From contig JAAYTC010000265.1 in the NCBI GenBank assembly GCA_012518155.1, positions 1-8,954 on the forward strand: DNA of 8,954 nucleotides, in the 5' to 3' direction. Source of the stretch: Bacteroidales bacterium. Lineage in GTDB: Bacteria > Bacteroidota > Bacteroidia > Bacteroidales > Dysgonomonadaceae. Shown one piece after another: positions 1 through 6,691 of this stretch. Positions within the stretch are counted from its first letter, which is position 1, and each line of letters starts with the position of its first letter. The translations under genes and the position numbers were made by a program. Below the pieces are notes generated by a model. That model was not told the origin of the DNA. It ran no database searches and was given only the letters and a program-made list of their open reading frames with translations.

Positions 1-841
1 CTTTTCTACTTTCAGCAAGATGAACTCGAACGTTCCCTTCCACTAATGTAGTATTCACGTAGGGATTCGTTTCATAGGCATTAATATTAAACGAAGTGCC
101 CAGTACTTCAACGGTAAGTTCCGGTGTTAGAATAACAAACGGTTTACCCCCTTTTTTTACTTCAAAATAGGCTTCGCCTTGCAACTCCACTTGTCGGGTT
201 TCCCCTTCGAAATAGGATGGAAAAGTTAACCGTGACTCTGAGTTTAGATACACCCGGGTGCCATCCGATAAAAGAAGTTCATATTCACCGGATTTGGGTA
301 CGTAGATGGTTTGTTGTTCTATTTTTCTCTTAACAGATGCTGTTTTTTCAAAACTTATTACTCCCTCGCTTTTATTTGAAATGATGGTGCCGTCCTCTTT
401 TTTTACTTCAAAAGATTGGGATAGGTCAGTCATTTCTCCCTCCATAGAAAGCAGGTATGCCTTTTTGGAACCCGGGTCAAAAATTGTCTTCTCAACCACC
501 TCGGGAAGATGGGGTTCGCGTGTAACGTGATAAATAGCGATTATAAACAGTGTAACGATCGCGACGGCAGAAGTCGCATATTTGAACCACTTTGTTTGAT
601 GCCAACCGGTTTTTCTCGTGGTATTCAACGAAAGTTTGTTTGAAATATTTCTAAACACCTGCTCTTTGTCAAATAGTGCGTCGTCGCCTTGCCCTTCTTT
701 CAGCGATTTATAGAGCGATTTATTCGCCGGATCCTCATTTAACCAGCGCTGAAAATAGCTGTCATTTTCAGGCAGCTCATCGCTCAACACCTTCAATAAC
801 AACTTCCATTTATCAATATTATTTTTCTGTATTCGCAACAT
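1..841 (-). CDS. FecR family anti-sigma factor, 3' end beyond window (partial)
   Basis: This reading frame stays open from an ATG at 841 to the left edge, giving 280 residues without a stop. Residues 1-80 are a cytoplasmic N-terminal part that would hold the sigma factor. Residues about 86-105 (WFKYATSAVAIV and following) are a single membrane helix. Residues about 178-275 are the periplasmic FecR domain, with the hallmarks LSDGTRVYLNSESRL, VELQGEAYFEVKK, KPFVI, VEVLGTSFNINAY and TLVEGNVRV. Full-length relatives have roughly 320-400 residues, so the C-terminal region is missing only because the window ends. The gene lies 67 bases after the ECF sigma factor, the usual pairing. By analogy with FecI/FecR it should sense the state of an outer-membrane TonB-dependent transporter and free or activate the sigma factor. 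The start is preceded by an AT-rich stretch (TAAAAT) without a Shine-Dalgarno sequence. The family call is firm; the inducing substrate is unknown. Confidence 0.93.
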   Translation of the reverse strand, partial: MLRIQKNNIDKWKLLLKVLSDELPENDSYFQRWLNEDPANKSLYKSLKEGQGDDALFDKEQVFRNISNKLSLNTTRKTGWHQTKWFKYATSAVAIVTLFIIAIYHVTREPHLPEVVEKTIFDPGSKKAYLLSMEGEMTDLSQSFEVKKEDGTIISNKSEGVISFEKTASVKRKIEQQTIYVPKSGEYELLLSDGTRVYLNSESRLTFPSYFEGETRQVELQGEAYFEVKKGGKPFVILTPELTVEVLGTSFNINAYETNPYVNTTLVEGNVRVHLAESRK

Positions 842-880
842 ATTTTAGAGGCTCGTTTACAATAGGACACGGCCATTTAT

Positions 881-894
881 AAAAAGTATTACTC
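881..894. repeat. Copy A of a 14-base near-identical direct repeat (pairs with 1582-1595)
   Basis: AAAAAGTATTACTC here and AAAAAGTATTATTC at 1582-1595 differ at one base. One copy lies between the sigma factor and FecR genes, the other upstream of the sigma factor gene. Both are in AT-rich DNA, so chance is possible; a shared regulatory site is only a guess. Confidence 0.3.
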
Positions 895-908
895 AATGGA
901 GGTTTAAT

Positions 909-1430
909 TTATCCGATTTTCTCTCTTAATATCCGGTAGGCTTTGGACACCTGTACTTTAACTGTGTTGACGGATATACCAAGAAGATCGGCAACTTCGG
1001 TGTATTTTTTCTTCTCGAGGGTGGTCATCACGAATATTTTCTTGCATTTATCGGGCAATTCATCGACGGCTTTCGAGAGCAAGCGTTTCAGCTCTTCTAA
1101 ATCCTCATCGTTTACATTTTCATCAATCAGGTCTATCGTGATTTCATACCCGGGTACGAATCGTTTATGATCTCTGATATGATTCAGTGAAGCGTTATAA
1201 ATGGATTTGTACGCGTAAGCTTTAAAAGAATAAGTAAATGATAAAATATCGCGTTTTTCCCAGCAGCGGACAAAAAAGTCTTGCACGATATCAGCAGAGG
1301 CCAAATGGTCGCCCGTTATTTTATGGGCCCAAAGGAACAGTCTATCGCTATAGAGATAGAAAATTCTCTCAAAGGCTTTTTCGTCACCGGCCTTTAATTT
1401 TTTTATCAACCTGCCCTCCTCGTTTTTCAT
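909..1430 (-). CDS. ECF RNA polymerase sigma-70 factor (Bacteroides expansion type)
   Basis: This 173-residue protein has the normal size and two-domain layout of an extracytoplasmic-function sigma factor. Sigma region 2 spans residues about 8-88; its core-binding and -10-recognition helices include ADIVQDFFVRCWEKR at 46-60. Region 4 spans about 115-170, with the helix-turn-helix YTEVADLLGISVNTVKVQ at 143-160 that would read the -35 element. There is no region 1 or 3. The loop between the domains (about 95-112) is acidic. It resembles the family TIGR02985 of Bacteroidetes, whose members pair with FecR anti-sigma factors and activate neighbouring SusC/SusD transport genes. The FecR gene follows in the same direction. 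No clear housekeeping promoter is visible in the 245-base upstream gap. The regulon cannot be deduced from this window. Confidence 0.95.
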   Translation of the reverse strand: MKNEEGRLIKKLKAGDEKAFERIFYLYSDRLFLWAHKITGDHLASADIVQDFFVRCWEKRDILSFTYSFKAYAYKSIYNASLNHIRDHKRFVPGYEITIDLIDENVNDEDLEELKRLLSKAVDELPDKCKKIFVMTTLEKKKYTEVADLLGISVNTVKVQVSKAYRILREKIG

Positions 1431-1675
1431 CCGATTAAGCTACCAACTTTAATTTATAAATCCAATTCAACTATAACGTTTACTACTCAAATCTCGATTG
1501 ACAATATTTAGCTCTCCGCGTTTGCACGGGTTTCAAGCACTCGTGCAACAAGGTCATATATCAAGAAACACTAAAGTTGTGAAAAAGTATTATTCGAAAA
1601 TTAAATTTAACATTTAAAGTCGAGCAAGATGCGCACGAGGGGGGAGCGAGGCTACATTTTAAATAATGATATTCA
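1431..1675. other. Intergenic region between aroB and the sigma factor gene
   Basis: These 245 AT-rich bases should hold the sigma factor's promoter and the end of the aroB transcript. I found no TAnnTTTG element on the minus strand and no classical intrinsic terminator (stem followed by a T run) after aroB. Visible structures are the inverted repeat at 1522-1548 and the second copy of the 14-base repeat at 1582-1595. A GC-rich patch at about 1620-1653 directly downstream of the aroB stop stands out from the AT-rich rest. No credible small reading frame was seen. Confidence 0.6.
1522..1548. repeat. Inverted repeat upstream of the sigma factor gene
   Basis: TTGCACG at 1522-1528 and CGTGCAA at 1542-1548 form a perfect 7-base inverted repeat with a 13-base spacer. 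No T run follows on either strand, so it does not look like a terminator. It lies about 90-120 bases upstream of the sigma factor start codon and could be a protein-binding site or a hairpin in the leader; both are inference. Confidence 0.4.
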
Positions 1676-2734
1676 CTACAAACCCACCGAGTCGCGATAG
1701 AAATCGAATGCGTCGAAAATCAAGTTTTTATCGGCTGTTTGGTCGATTTGCACGTTCCCAATTTCTGAAAGCAGCGTGAAGTTGATGGTACCGCCCACGT
1801 TTTTTTTGTCATGCATGGCTATTTGAAACAGGGTTTCGTAATCGTCGCACGTGATATCAAATGCCCCGTAGTGTTGTTGAATAAACCGGATTGTTTTCTG
1901 AAGCTTTTCTTTCGGGAAGCCGCATACGCGGTGAGAAAGCCATAGCTCAACGATCAATCCCCACGCTACCGCGTACCCGTGTGCCACGGGAGTACCCCGG
2001 TTGATAGCGAAGCTTTCGAACGCGTGAGCAGTAGTGTGCCCCAAGTTTAAAGCTTTGCGAATGTTCTTTTCATACGGGTCTTTTTCCACGATGGCTCGCT
2101 TGATTCCCACGGATCGAAACACCAGCTCGTTCAATAACAAGTAGTCGATGGTTTCCAGCGGAAAAGCGAGTAACTTTTCCCAATCTGACGCGGAGTGAAT
2201 AAGCGCGTGCTTCACCATCTCCGCGTAGCCGGAAAGGATAGCAGAGTGGTCGAGGCTCTGGAAGAAATCGGAGGAGATAAGGACAAAGTTAGCGGGATAA
2301 AAAGCACCAATCTCGTTTTTATACCCCTCGAAATTAATACCGGTTTTTCCACCCACTGCTGCATCCACCGCGCCTAAAAGCGTGGTGGGAATGTTGATGT
2401 AGGCAATCCCCCTCTTGAAGGTAGCCGCGGCAAAGCCTCCTAGGTCAGTGACCATACCCCCGCCAAGATTCACGAGCAGTGAATGGCGTGTGGCACCATT
2501 TTCCGTGAGTTGCTTCCACGCGTCATTCAGGTGTTCAAGGGTTTTGTTTGTATCGCCCGAGGGGACAATGATTTTTACTGCCTCCTGTATGCCTTTTGCT
2601 TCTTTAATCAGGGGAAGGCAGTGCAGGTGGGTGTGCTCGTCCATCAGGACAAAGAGCTTATCGTGGCGGATGGAGTGAATCGTTTTTTCTACATCCGTTG
2701 CAAGTTTACTGCATTTAATAACCTGTTGATTCAT
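1676..2734 (-). CDS. aroB: 3-dehydroquinate synthase
   Basis: This cytoplasmic enzyme converts 3-deoxy-D-arabino-heptulosonate 7-phosphate (DAHP) to 3-dehydroquinate, the second step of the shikimate pathway to aromatic amino acids, using NAD and a divalent metal. The 352-residue length is normal for the family. The N-terminal NAD-binding half shows GGGMVTDLGGFAA (91-103) and PTTLLGAVDAAVGGKTGIN (116-134), with D124, K130, K139 and N140 in the expected substrate and cofactor positions. The metal site is E172 in GYAEMVKH, H233 in LNLGHTTAHAFE and H252 in VAHGYAVAWG; H237 matches the conserved catalytic histidine. All key residues are present, so it should be active. It is the last gene of a four-gene same-strand run, 72 bases after the hydrolase fusion, with no strong promoter seen in that gap. 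Its link to the salvage enzymes upstream appears to be shared transcription only. Confidence 0.97.
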   Translation of the reverse strand: MNQQVIKCSKLATDVEKTIHSIRHDKLFVLMDEHTHLHCLPLIKEAKGIQEAVKIIVPSGDTNKTLEHLNDAWKQLTENGATRHSLLVNLGGGMVTDLGGFAAATFKRGIAYINIPTTLLGAVDAAVGGKTGINFEGYKNEIGAFYPANFVLISSDFFQSLDHSAILSGYAEMVKHALIHSASDWEKLLAFPLETIDYLLLNELVFRSVGIKRAIVEKDPYEKNIRKALNLGHTTAHAFESFAINRGTPVAHGYAVAWGLIVELWLSHRVCGFPKEKLQKTIRFIQQHYGAFDITCDDYETLFQIAMHDKKNVGGTINFTLLSEIGNVQIDQTADKNLIFDAFDFYRDSVGL

Positions 2735-2765
2735 AGTGTGCTAATAGCTGTTAAGTCGATATGTG

Positions 2766-2786
2766 TGAATTCTCTTCCGGAATTCA
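2766..2786. repeat. Inverted repeat between the hydrolase fusion gene and aroB
   Basis: TGAATTC (2766-2772) and GAATTCA (2780-2786) flank a 7-base spacer, giving a perfect 7-base stem about 20 bases after the fusion gene's stop codon and 32 bases before the aroB start. There is no following T run in the direction of transcription, so a complete terminator is unlikely. It may be an mRNA hairpin that protects or separates the two messages. Confidence 0.4.
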
Positions 2787-2806
2787 TCGTTTGAACTTTT
2801 TGTTGA

Positions 2807-5779
2807 CTAATCGGCCCTTTTCTCAAGGGCGTTATAGAGCTCCTCTTGGATTCGCTCTCTTATCACTAACGTGGATAAACGGTTGGGCGAACGGGACGGG
2901 GTTACCCGGTTCGACAGGAAAATGTACACCATGTCGTGGACGGGGTCCACCCATACACTCGTACCCGTGAAACCCGTGTGGCCATACACTTCAATAGGAG
3001 CACCCGGGCTGGTGGGATTCGACCGCGTGTTACGAGGGTCTGGCTTATCGAAGCCCAGTCCCCTCCGGCTGATACTGCTCTTCGCGGTGGTGAAAAGCTT
3101 CACGGTCTCCTTACTTAAATACCGCTCTCCCCCGTATTCGCCACCATTCAGCCACATTTGATGCAACTTTGCCAGATCGTTGGCATTCGAGAAGAGGCCC
3201 GCGTTTCCCGATATTCCCCCGAACAGGGCGGCTCCTTCGTCGTGGACGTATCCCCGTAGATGTTGTTTACGGAAAAAAGGATCCTTCTCGGTAGGCGCGA
3301 TCTGCTCGAGAGGTAGCTGGTCGAGGGGCCGAAACAGGGTGGTGGTGGCCCCTAATTTATCATAGAACTGCTCTTTCAAATAGCTGTTGAGATCTTTATC
3401 GCTCACGTTTTCCACTGCCTCTTTGAGCAACATAAAGTTAAGGCAGCTGTACCGGTACCTTCCTCTTCTTCGCAGCGGCGTTGATATTACCTCTTTCAAA
3501 AGGGCTTCATGCATCGCGTCGCTGGCGAATAAGCCGTTCGCCACCGGAAGATGGAACCGCTCGGAGGGAGACGTAGAAATTAACAAGGGCAGGAAACGGT
3601 AATCGGTACGCCCCCACGCACCCGCGTAGTGCGCATGGTAGGTGGCGGAGCGGGCACCGAATAGTGAGCCTGAATAACTCTCTGGATCGATGGCCGTGGT
3701 GTAGTAAGGAATAAAGGATACCATGCCTGACTCATGTAAAAGCAGCGAACGGATTGAGATACTCGATTTGTCGCTTCCCTTTGTTTGCGGCACGAACTTT
3801 CCGATTGGATCCTGAAGGGCCATTTTTTTCTCGTCGTACAACTTCATAACAGCAGGGAGCGTGGCTGCCACCTTTGTTATCGAGGCAAGATCATACACTG
3901 TTTCGTCGGACACGGGACTGCTTTGGCCATAATCAAGCTCCCCGAACTCTCGCTCGTAAATGATTACCCCATCCTTGGCCACGATTATCTGGCACCCCGG
4001 GTAGGCGCGCTGCCGGACACCTTCGAGGGCAATATTTTCAATATCCTCGAATCGTTTCGAGGAGAGGCCCACCTCCTCGGGCATGGAATAACTTAATCGG
4101 GTTTTCGGTGTATCGATGCCGCTACCCTCGTTATAACCTCCGGCACTAACGGGAAGCCGCCCCGCCATCGCTATCCCGCCAAAAACCCCTTGCGCGGCAC
4201 TTCGTTGGGCGAAATCTGTGGTGTCGTAGCCCATGATCACCGCCGAGGCAGCTTTCACGGCCGATTGGAAGTTATTCAGCCGGTAAGGAGAGGTAAATAA
4301 CACCAAGAGGATGTTTGCACTCTCTGCCAGTTGCTGGACGGCTACCGCGTCTACTGCCCGATTCGAGTGAATGGAGAGGATCACCAGGTCGAACTCTTTT
4401 AGTGACTCTATCCCCGCGATCGCGGCCGTCGATTCAACCCGGAAGGTAGCAACATCTCCATATTTTTTCAGGTAATGCTGAAATGGGTTAGAGGCGGGAG
4501 CACCCACGCTCACCGAAGCGATACGCGTCTTATCCAATCTCCTCAGGGGGAGTAGCTCCTCCTCGTTCTTCAGCAACGTCATGGCCCCGTCGTATATCTT
4601 TCGTTGCGTCCATTCGGCCGAAGGCGAATGAATTCGCTTGTGCACCGTACCCGTGTTAATGGGAGTAAAACGATGGGCTTCCAAGATGAATTTATAGGTC
4701 AGCACGTTTCGTACTTTTTCCTCTAAAAGGGAGGTGGGAATCGTGCCCTCTTCGACTGCCTTTTTTACCAAATCAATCTCCCTCTGCTGGTTTACCGAAC
4801 CCAATATAATATCGTTCCCGGCTAACAGTGCTCTCACGCTCGCGTCGGGGTGGCTCGCGACCCCCTTCATAGCCATCCCGTCGCTGAAAGTAAGGCCGGT
4901 AAAGCCCATCTCTTTTTTCAGGAGATCTATCCCGATTTTTGGTGAGAGGGAAGAGGGCAGGCCATCGGTGCGGAGCGCGGGCACGTTCAGGTGACCGACC
5001 ATCATGCCCGACAATCCTTCTTGAATATATTCCCGGAAAGGGTAAAGTTCCACCGTATCCAACCGCTCCCTTCCATGATGGATGGTAGGCAGGGTGAGGT
5101 GCGAATCCTCGGAAGTGTCCCCGTGTCCCGGGAAATGCTTGGCGACCGCCATCACCCCATTTTCTTCCAGTCCCTTCGCGAAGGCGACTCCTTGCCATGC
5201 CACGCGTATCGGGTTTTCGCCGTACGATCGGGTGCCGATAACCGGGTTGTCGGGGTTGCTATGCACGTCAATGGCCGGGGCGAAGTTCACGTGAATCCCC
5301 ATCTCTCGGCATTGCCTTGCCACCTCCCTGCCATATTGTTGAAGTATTTCCGGATCTTGTATAGCTCCCACGATCAGGTTCCTAGGGTAGGCCGGAGCAT
5401 CGGTTAGTCGCATCGAGAGCCCCCATTCCCCGTCTAGGGAAATCAAAAGAGGGGTTTCAGCAATTTGCTGCGCGTAGTTCGTGACCTCTGCTTGTTGCGC
5501 CATCGTACCCCTGGAAAATAAAAGGCCGCCTACCTTCTGCTCGCGCACGTGGGAGGCAATCCTATTTTTCCAACTGCTTTTTGGCTCTACTATGGGCATA
5601 AACAGTTGCCCTACCTTCTGATCGATGCTCATGCCGGCATATACCGAGTCGACCCACCGGTTGAGGGCAGTTTTATCTACCTGTTCATATAACGTGGTCG
5701 GTACCTGCGCTTTTAACATCAGGCACGCGGCTCCAAATAGTAATAGTATGGTAATTTTCTTGTTGAAAGATTCTCTCAT
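2807..5779 (-). CDS. Secreted fusion: NagZ-like GH3 beta-N-acetylhexosaminidase plus serine beta-lactamase-fold hydrolase
   Basis: I chose the ATG at 5779 (990 residues) because AAGGAG lies 10 bases upstream and the signal peptide (NKKITILLLFGAACLMLKAQ, likely cut before Q25) starts at once; an in-frame ATG at 5815 would only add 12 basic residues. The family 3 glycoside hydrolase domain covers about 43-368. KHFPGHGDTSEDSH holds the NagZ-type general acid/base pair D225/H227, and FSDGMAMKGV holds the expected nucleophile D300. A GH3 C-terminal-like segment fills about 388-548. A serine hydrolase domain follows at about 572-980: SxxK is S633-K636 (ASITKV), the tyrosine motif is Y777 in YRYSCLNFMLL, and HTG is 934-936. 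Both sites look intact. Such enzymes remove N-acetylglucosamine from peptidoglycan fragments. In Bacillus subtilis NagZ (YbbD) is encoded beside AmiE (YbbE), a beta-lactamase-fold amidase, so a joint role in muropeptide breakdown is inferred. It follows the nucleotidase genes in one probable operon. Confidence 0.93.
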   Translation of the reverse strand: MRESFNKKITILLLFGAACLMLKAQVPTTLYEQVDKTALNRWVDSVYAGMSIDQKVGQLFMPIVEPKSSWKNRIASHVREQKVGGLLFSRGTMAQQAEVTNYAQQIAETPLLISLDGEWGLSMRLTDAPAYPRNLIVGAIQDPEILQQYGREVARQCREMGIHVNFAPAIDVHSNPDNPVIGTRSYGENPIRVAWQGVAFAKGLEENGVMAVAKHFPGHGDTSEDSHLTLPTIHHGRERLDTVELYPFREYIQEGLSGMMVGHLNVPALRTDGLPSSLSPKIGIDLLKKEMGFTGLTFSDGMAMKGVASHPDASVRALLAGNDIILGSVNQQREIDLVKKAVEEGTIPTSLLEEKVRNVLTYKFILEAHRFTPINTGTVHKRIHSPSAEWTQRKIYDGAMTLLKNEEELLPLRRLDKTRIASVSVGAPASNPFQHYLKKYGDVATFRVESTAAIAGIESLKEFDLVILSIHSNRAVDAVAVQQLAESANILLVLFTSPYRLNNFQSAVKAASAVIMGYDTTDFAQRSAAQGVFGGIAMAGRLPVSAGGYNEGSGIDTPKTRLSYSMPEEVGLSSKRFEDIENIALEGVRQRAYPGCQIIVAKDGVIIYEREFGELDYGQSSPVSDETVYDLASITKVAATLPAVMKLYDEKKMALQDPIGKFVPQTKGSDKSSISIRSLLLHESGMVSFIPYYTTAIDPESYSGSLFGARSATYHAHYAGAWGRTDYRFLPLLISTSPSERFHLPVANGLFASDAMHEALLKEVISTPLRRRGRYRYSCLNFMLLKEAVENVSDKDLNSYLKEQFYDKLGATTTLFRPLDQLPLEQIAPTEKDPFFRKQHLRGYVHDEGAALFGGISGNAGLFSNANDLAKLHQMWLNGGEYGGERYLSKETVKLFTTAKSSISRRGLGFDKPDPRNTRSNPTSPGAPIEVYGHTGFTGTSVWVDPVHDMVYIFLSNRVTPSRSPNRLSTLVIRERIQEELYNALEKRAD

Positions 5780-5809
5780 TGCTCTGTTACTCCTTGCTCT
5801 AAAACTCCA

Positions 5810-5842
5810 TTTCACTTGCCGTGTAGTTGCACTTTCACTTGC
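5810..5842. repeat. 10-base direct repeat at the junction of the nucleotidase and fusion genes
   Basis: TTTCACTTGC occurs at 5810-5819 and again at 5833-5842. On the coding strand one copy spans the nucleotidase stop codon and the other precedes the upstream in-frame ATG of the fusion gene. It may be a small local duplication or chance. Confidence 0.3.
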
Positions 5843-6662
5843 TTAATTGTACGTTCAACTTACCCACTTGCACGCCTCGTCCGTTGGTTTGAAAAATCAG
5901 CACATCTTTATTATCCAGGTTTTTCAACACGGCCGGTTCCTTCAGGTGAGTATGGCTGTGCCCACCCAGGATCATGTCGATATGGCGAGAAGATTCGGCC
6001 AATCTTCTGTCGGGGATGTATCCCAAGTGCGAAAGGCAAATAACAATATCACATTGACGTGTTTCTCGCAGATGCAGGGCCATTTCGTTGGCACTCTTCA
6101 CCGGATCAAGAAACTTCATTCCCTTGTAGTGTGCCTCTGCTATCAAACCTCGCGGTTGGATGTTGATTCCCATGACTCCCACTCTGACACCTCCTTTGTT
6201 GAGGATGAGATAGGGCGAAATTAACCCCGAAAGGGGCGTCTCGCTGAAATCGTAATTCGTCGACACGATGGGAAAATGGGCTCGCCGTACAACCTCTTCC
6301 AGTACCTCCATCCCGTAGTCGAACTCGTGGTTCCCCAAGGTGGCAGCATCGTACTTCATTCGGTTCATCGCTTCTACCTCTACCTCTCCCTTGAAGAGGT
6401 TAAAGTAGGGAGTGCCCTGCAGAAAATCGCCCGCGTCGAATAGTAGCACGTTTTTATTCTCGTTTCGTACCCCCTCGATGAAGGTAGCTCGCCGCACCAC
6501 GCCCCCCATGCCCGGTGCCGTGCGATCGGTCTCGGGAAGGGGCTCGATACGGCTGTGCGTGTCGTTCGTATGTAGTATCACGAGCTGTTTTTGATGCGCG
6601 CACCCCAAAAGGAAGATGGTGGTAATAAGTAGGATGAAGGCGCGTTTGAATAGTATATCCAT
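5835..6662 (-). CDS. Lipoprotein metallophosphoesterase (catalytic domain of a UshA-type 5'-nucleotidase, stand-alone)
   Basis: This 275-residue lipoprotein begins with a hydrophobic signal and the lipobox LLGC (lipid-anchored C21). The rest is one calcineurin-like metallophosphoesterase domain of the 5'-nucleotidase/UshA type. Dimetal ligands are D34 and H36 in HTNDTHSR, D79 in DAGDFLQGTP, N111-H112 in LGNHEFDYG, H212 in SHLG, and H235/H237 in GGHSHTH. All are present, so the phosphatase centre should work, releasing phosphate from nucleotides or similar phosphomonoesters outside the cytoplasm. UshA-type enzymes have about 500-550 residues because a C-terminal substrate-binding domain follows; here the protein stops after the catalytic domain. 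That missing domain is encoded by the gene immediately upstream (29-base gap), so the two lipoproteins probably act together. Substrate specificity is not certain: relatives include 2',3'-cyclic nucleotide phosphodiesterases. Confidence 0.93.
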   Translation of the reverse strand: MDILFKRAFILLITTIFLLGCAHQKQLVILHTNDTHSRIEPLPETDRTAPGMGGVVRRATFIEGVRNENKNVLLFDAGDFLQGTPYFNLFKGEVEVEAMNRMKYDAATLGNHEFDYGMEVLEEVVRRAHFPIVSTNYDFSETPLSGLISPYLILNKGGVRVGVMGINIQPRGLIAEAHYKGMKFLDPVKSANEMALHLRETRQCDIVICLSHLGYIPDRRLAESSRHIDMILGGHSHTHLKEPAVLKNLDNKDVLIFQTNGRGVQVGKLNVQLSK

Positions 6663-6691
6663 GCTGTTTGTTTCTTGATCGTGTTCGTGAA

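Noticed and set aside
1620..1660. GC-rich patch after aroB as an intrinsic terminator
   Set aside because: No continuous stem followed by a T run could be drawn on the minus strand.
4773..5198. A 141-codon open frame on the minus strand inside the fusion gene
   Set aside because: It lies wholly in another frame of a clearly coding GH3 domain, has a low-complexity G/R/P-rich translation and resembles no family I know.
5705..5725. Lipobox reading of the fusion protein's signal (GAAC)
   Set aside because: The position three before the cysteine is glycine, not the usual leucine-like residue, and a standard cut before Q25 (LKA-Q) fits better.
5780..5815. ATG at 5815 as the start of the fusion gene
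   Set aside because: No Shine-Dalgarno sequence precedes it, and the signal peptide begins naturally at 5779 behind AAGGAG.
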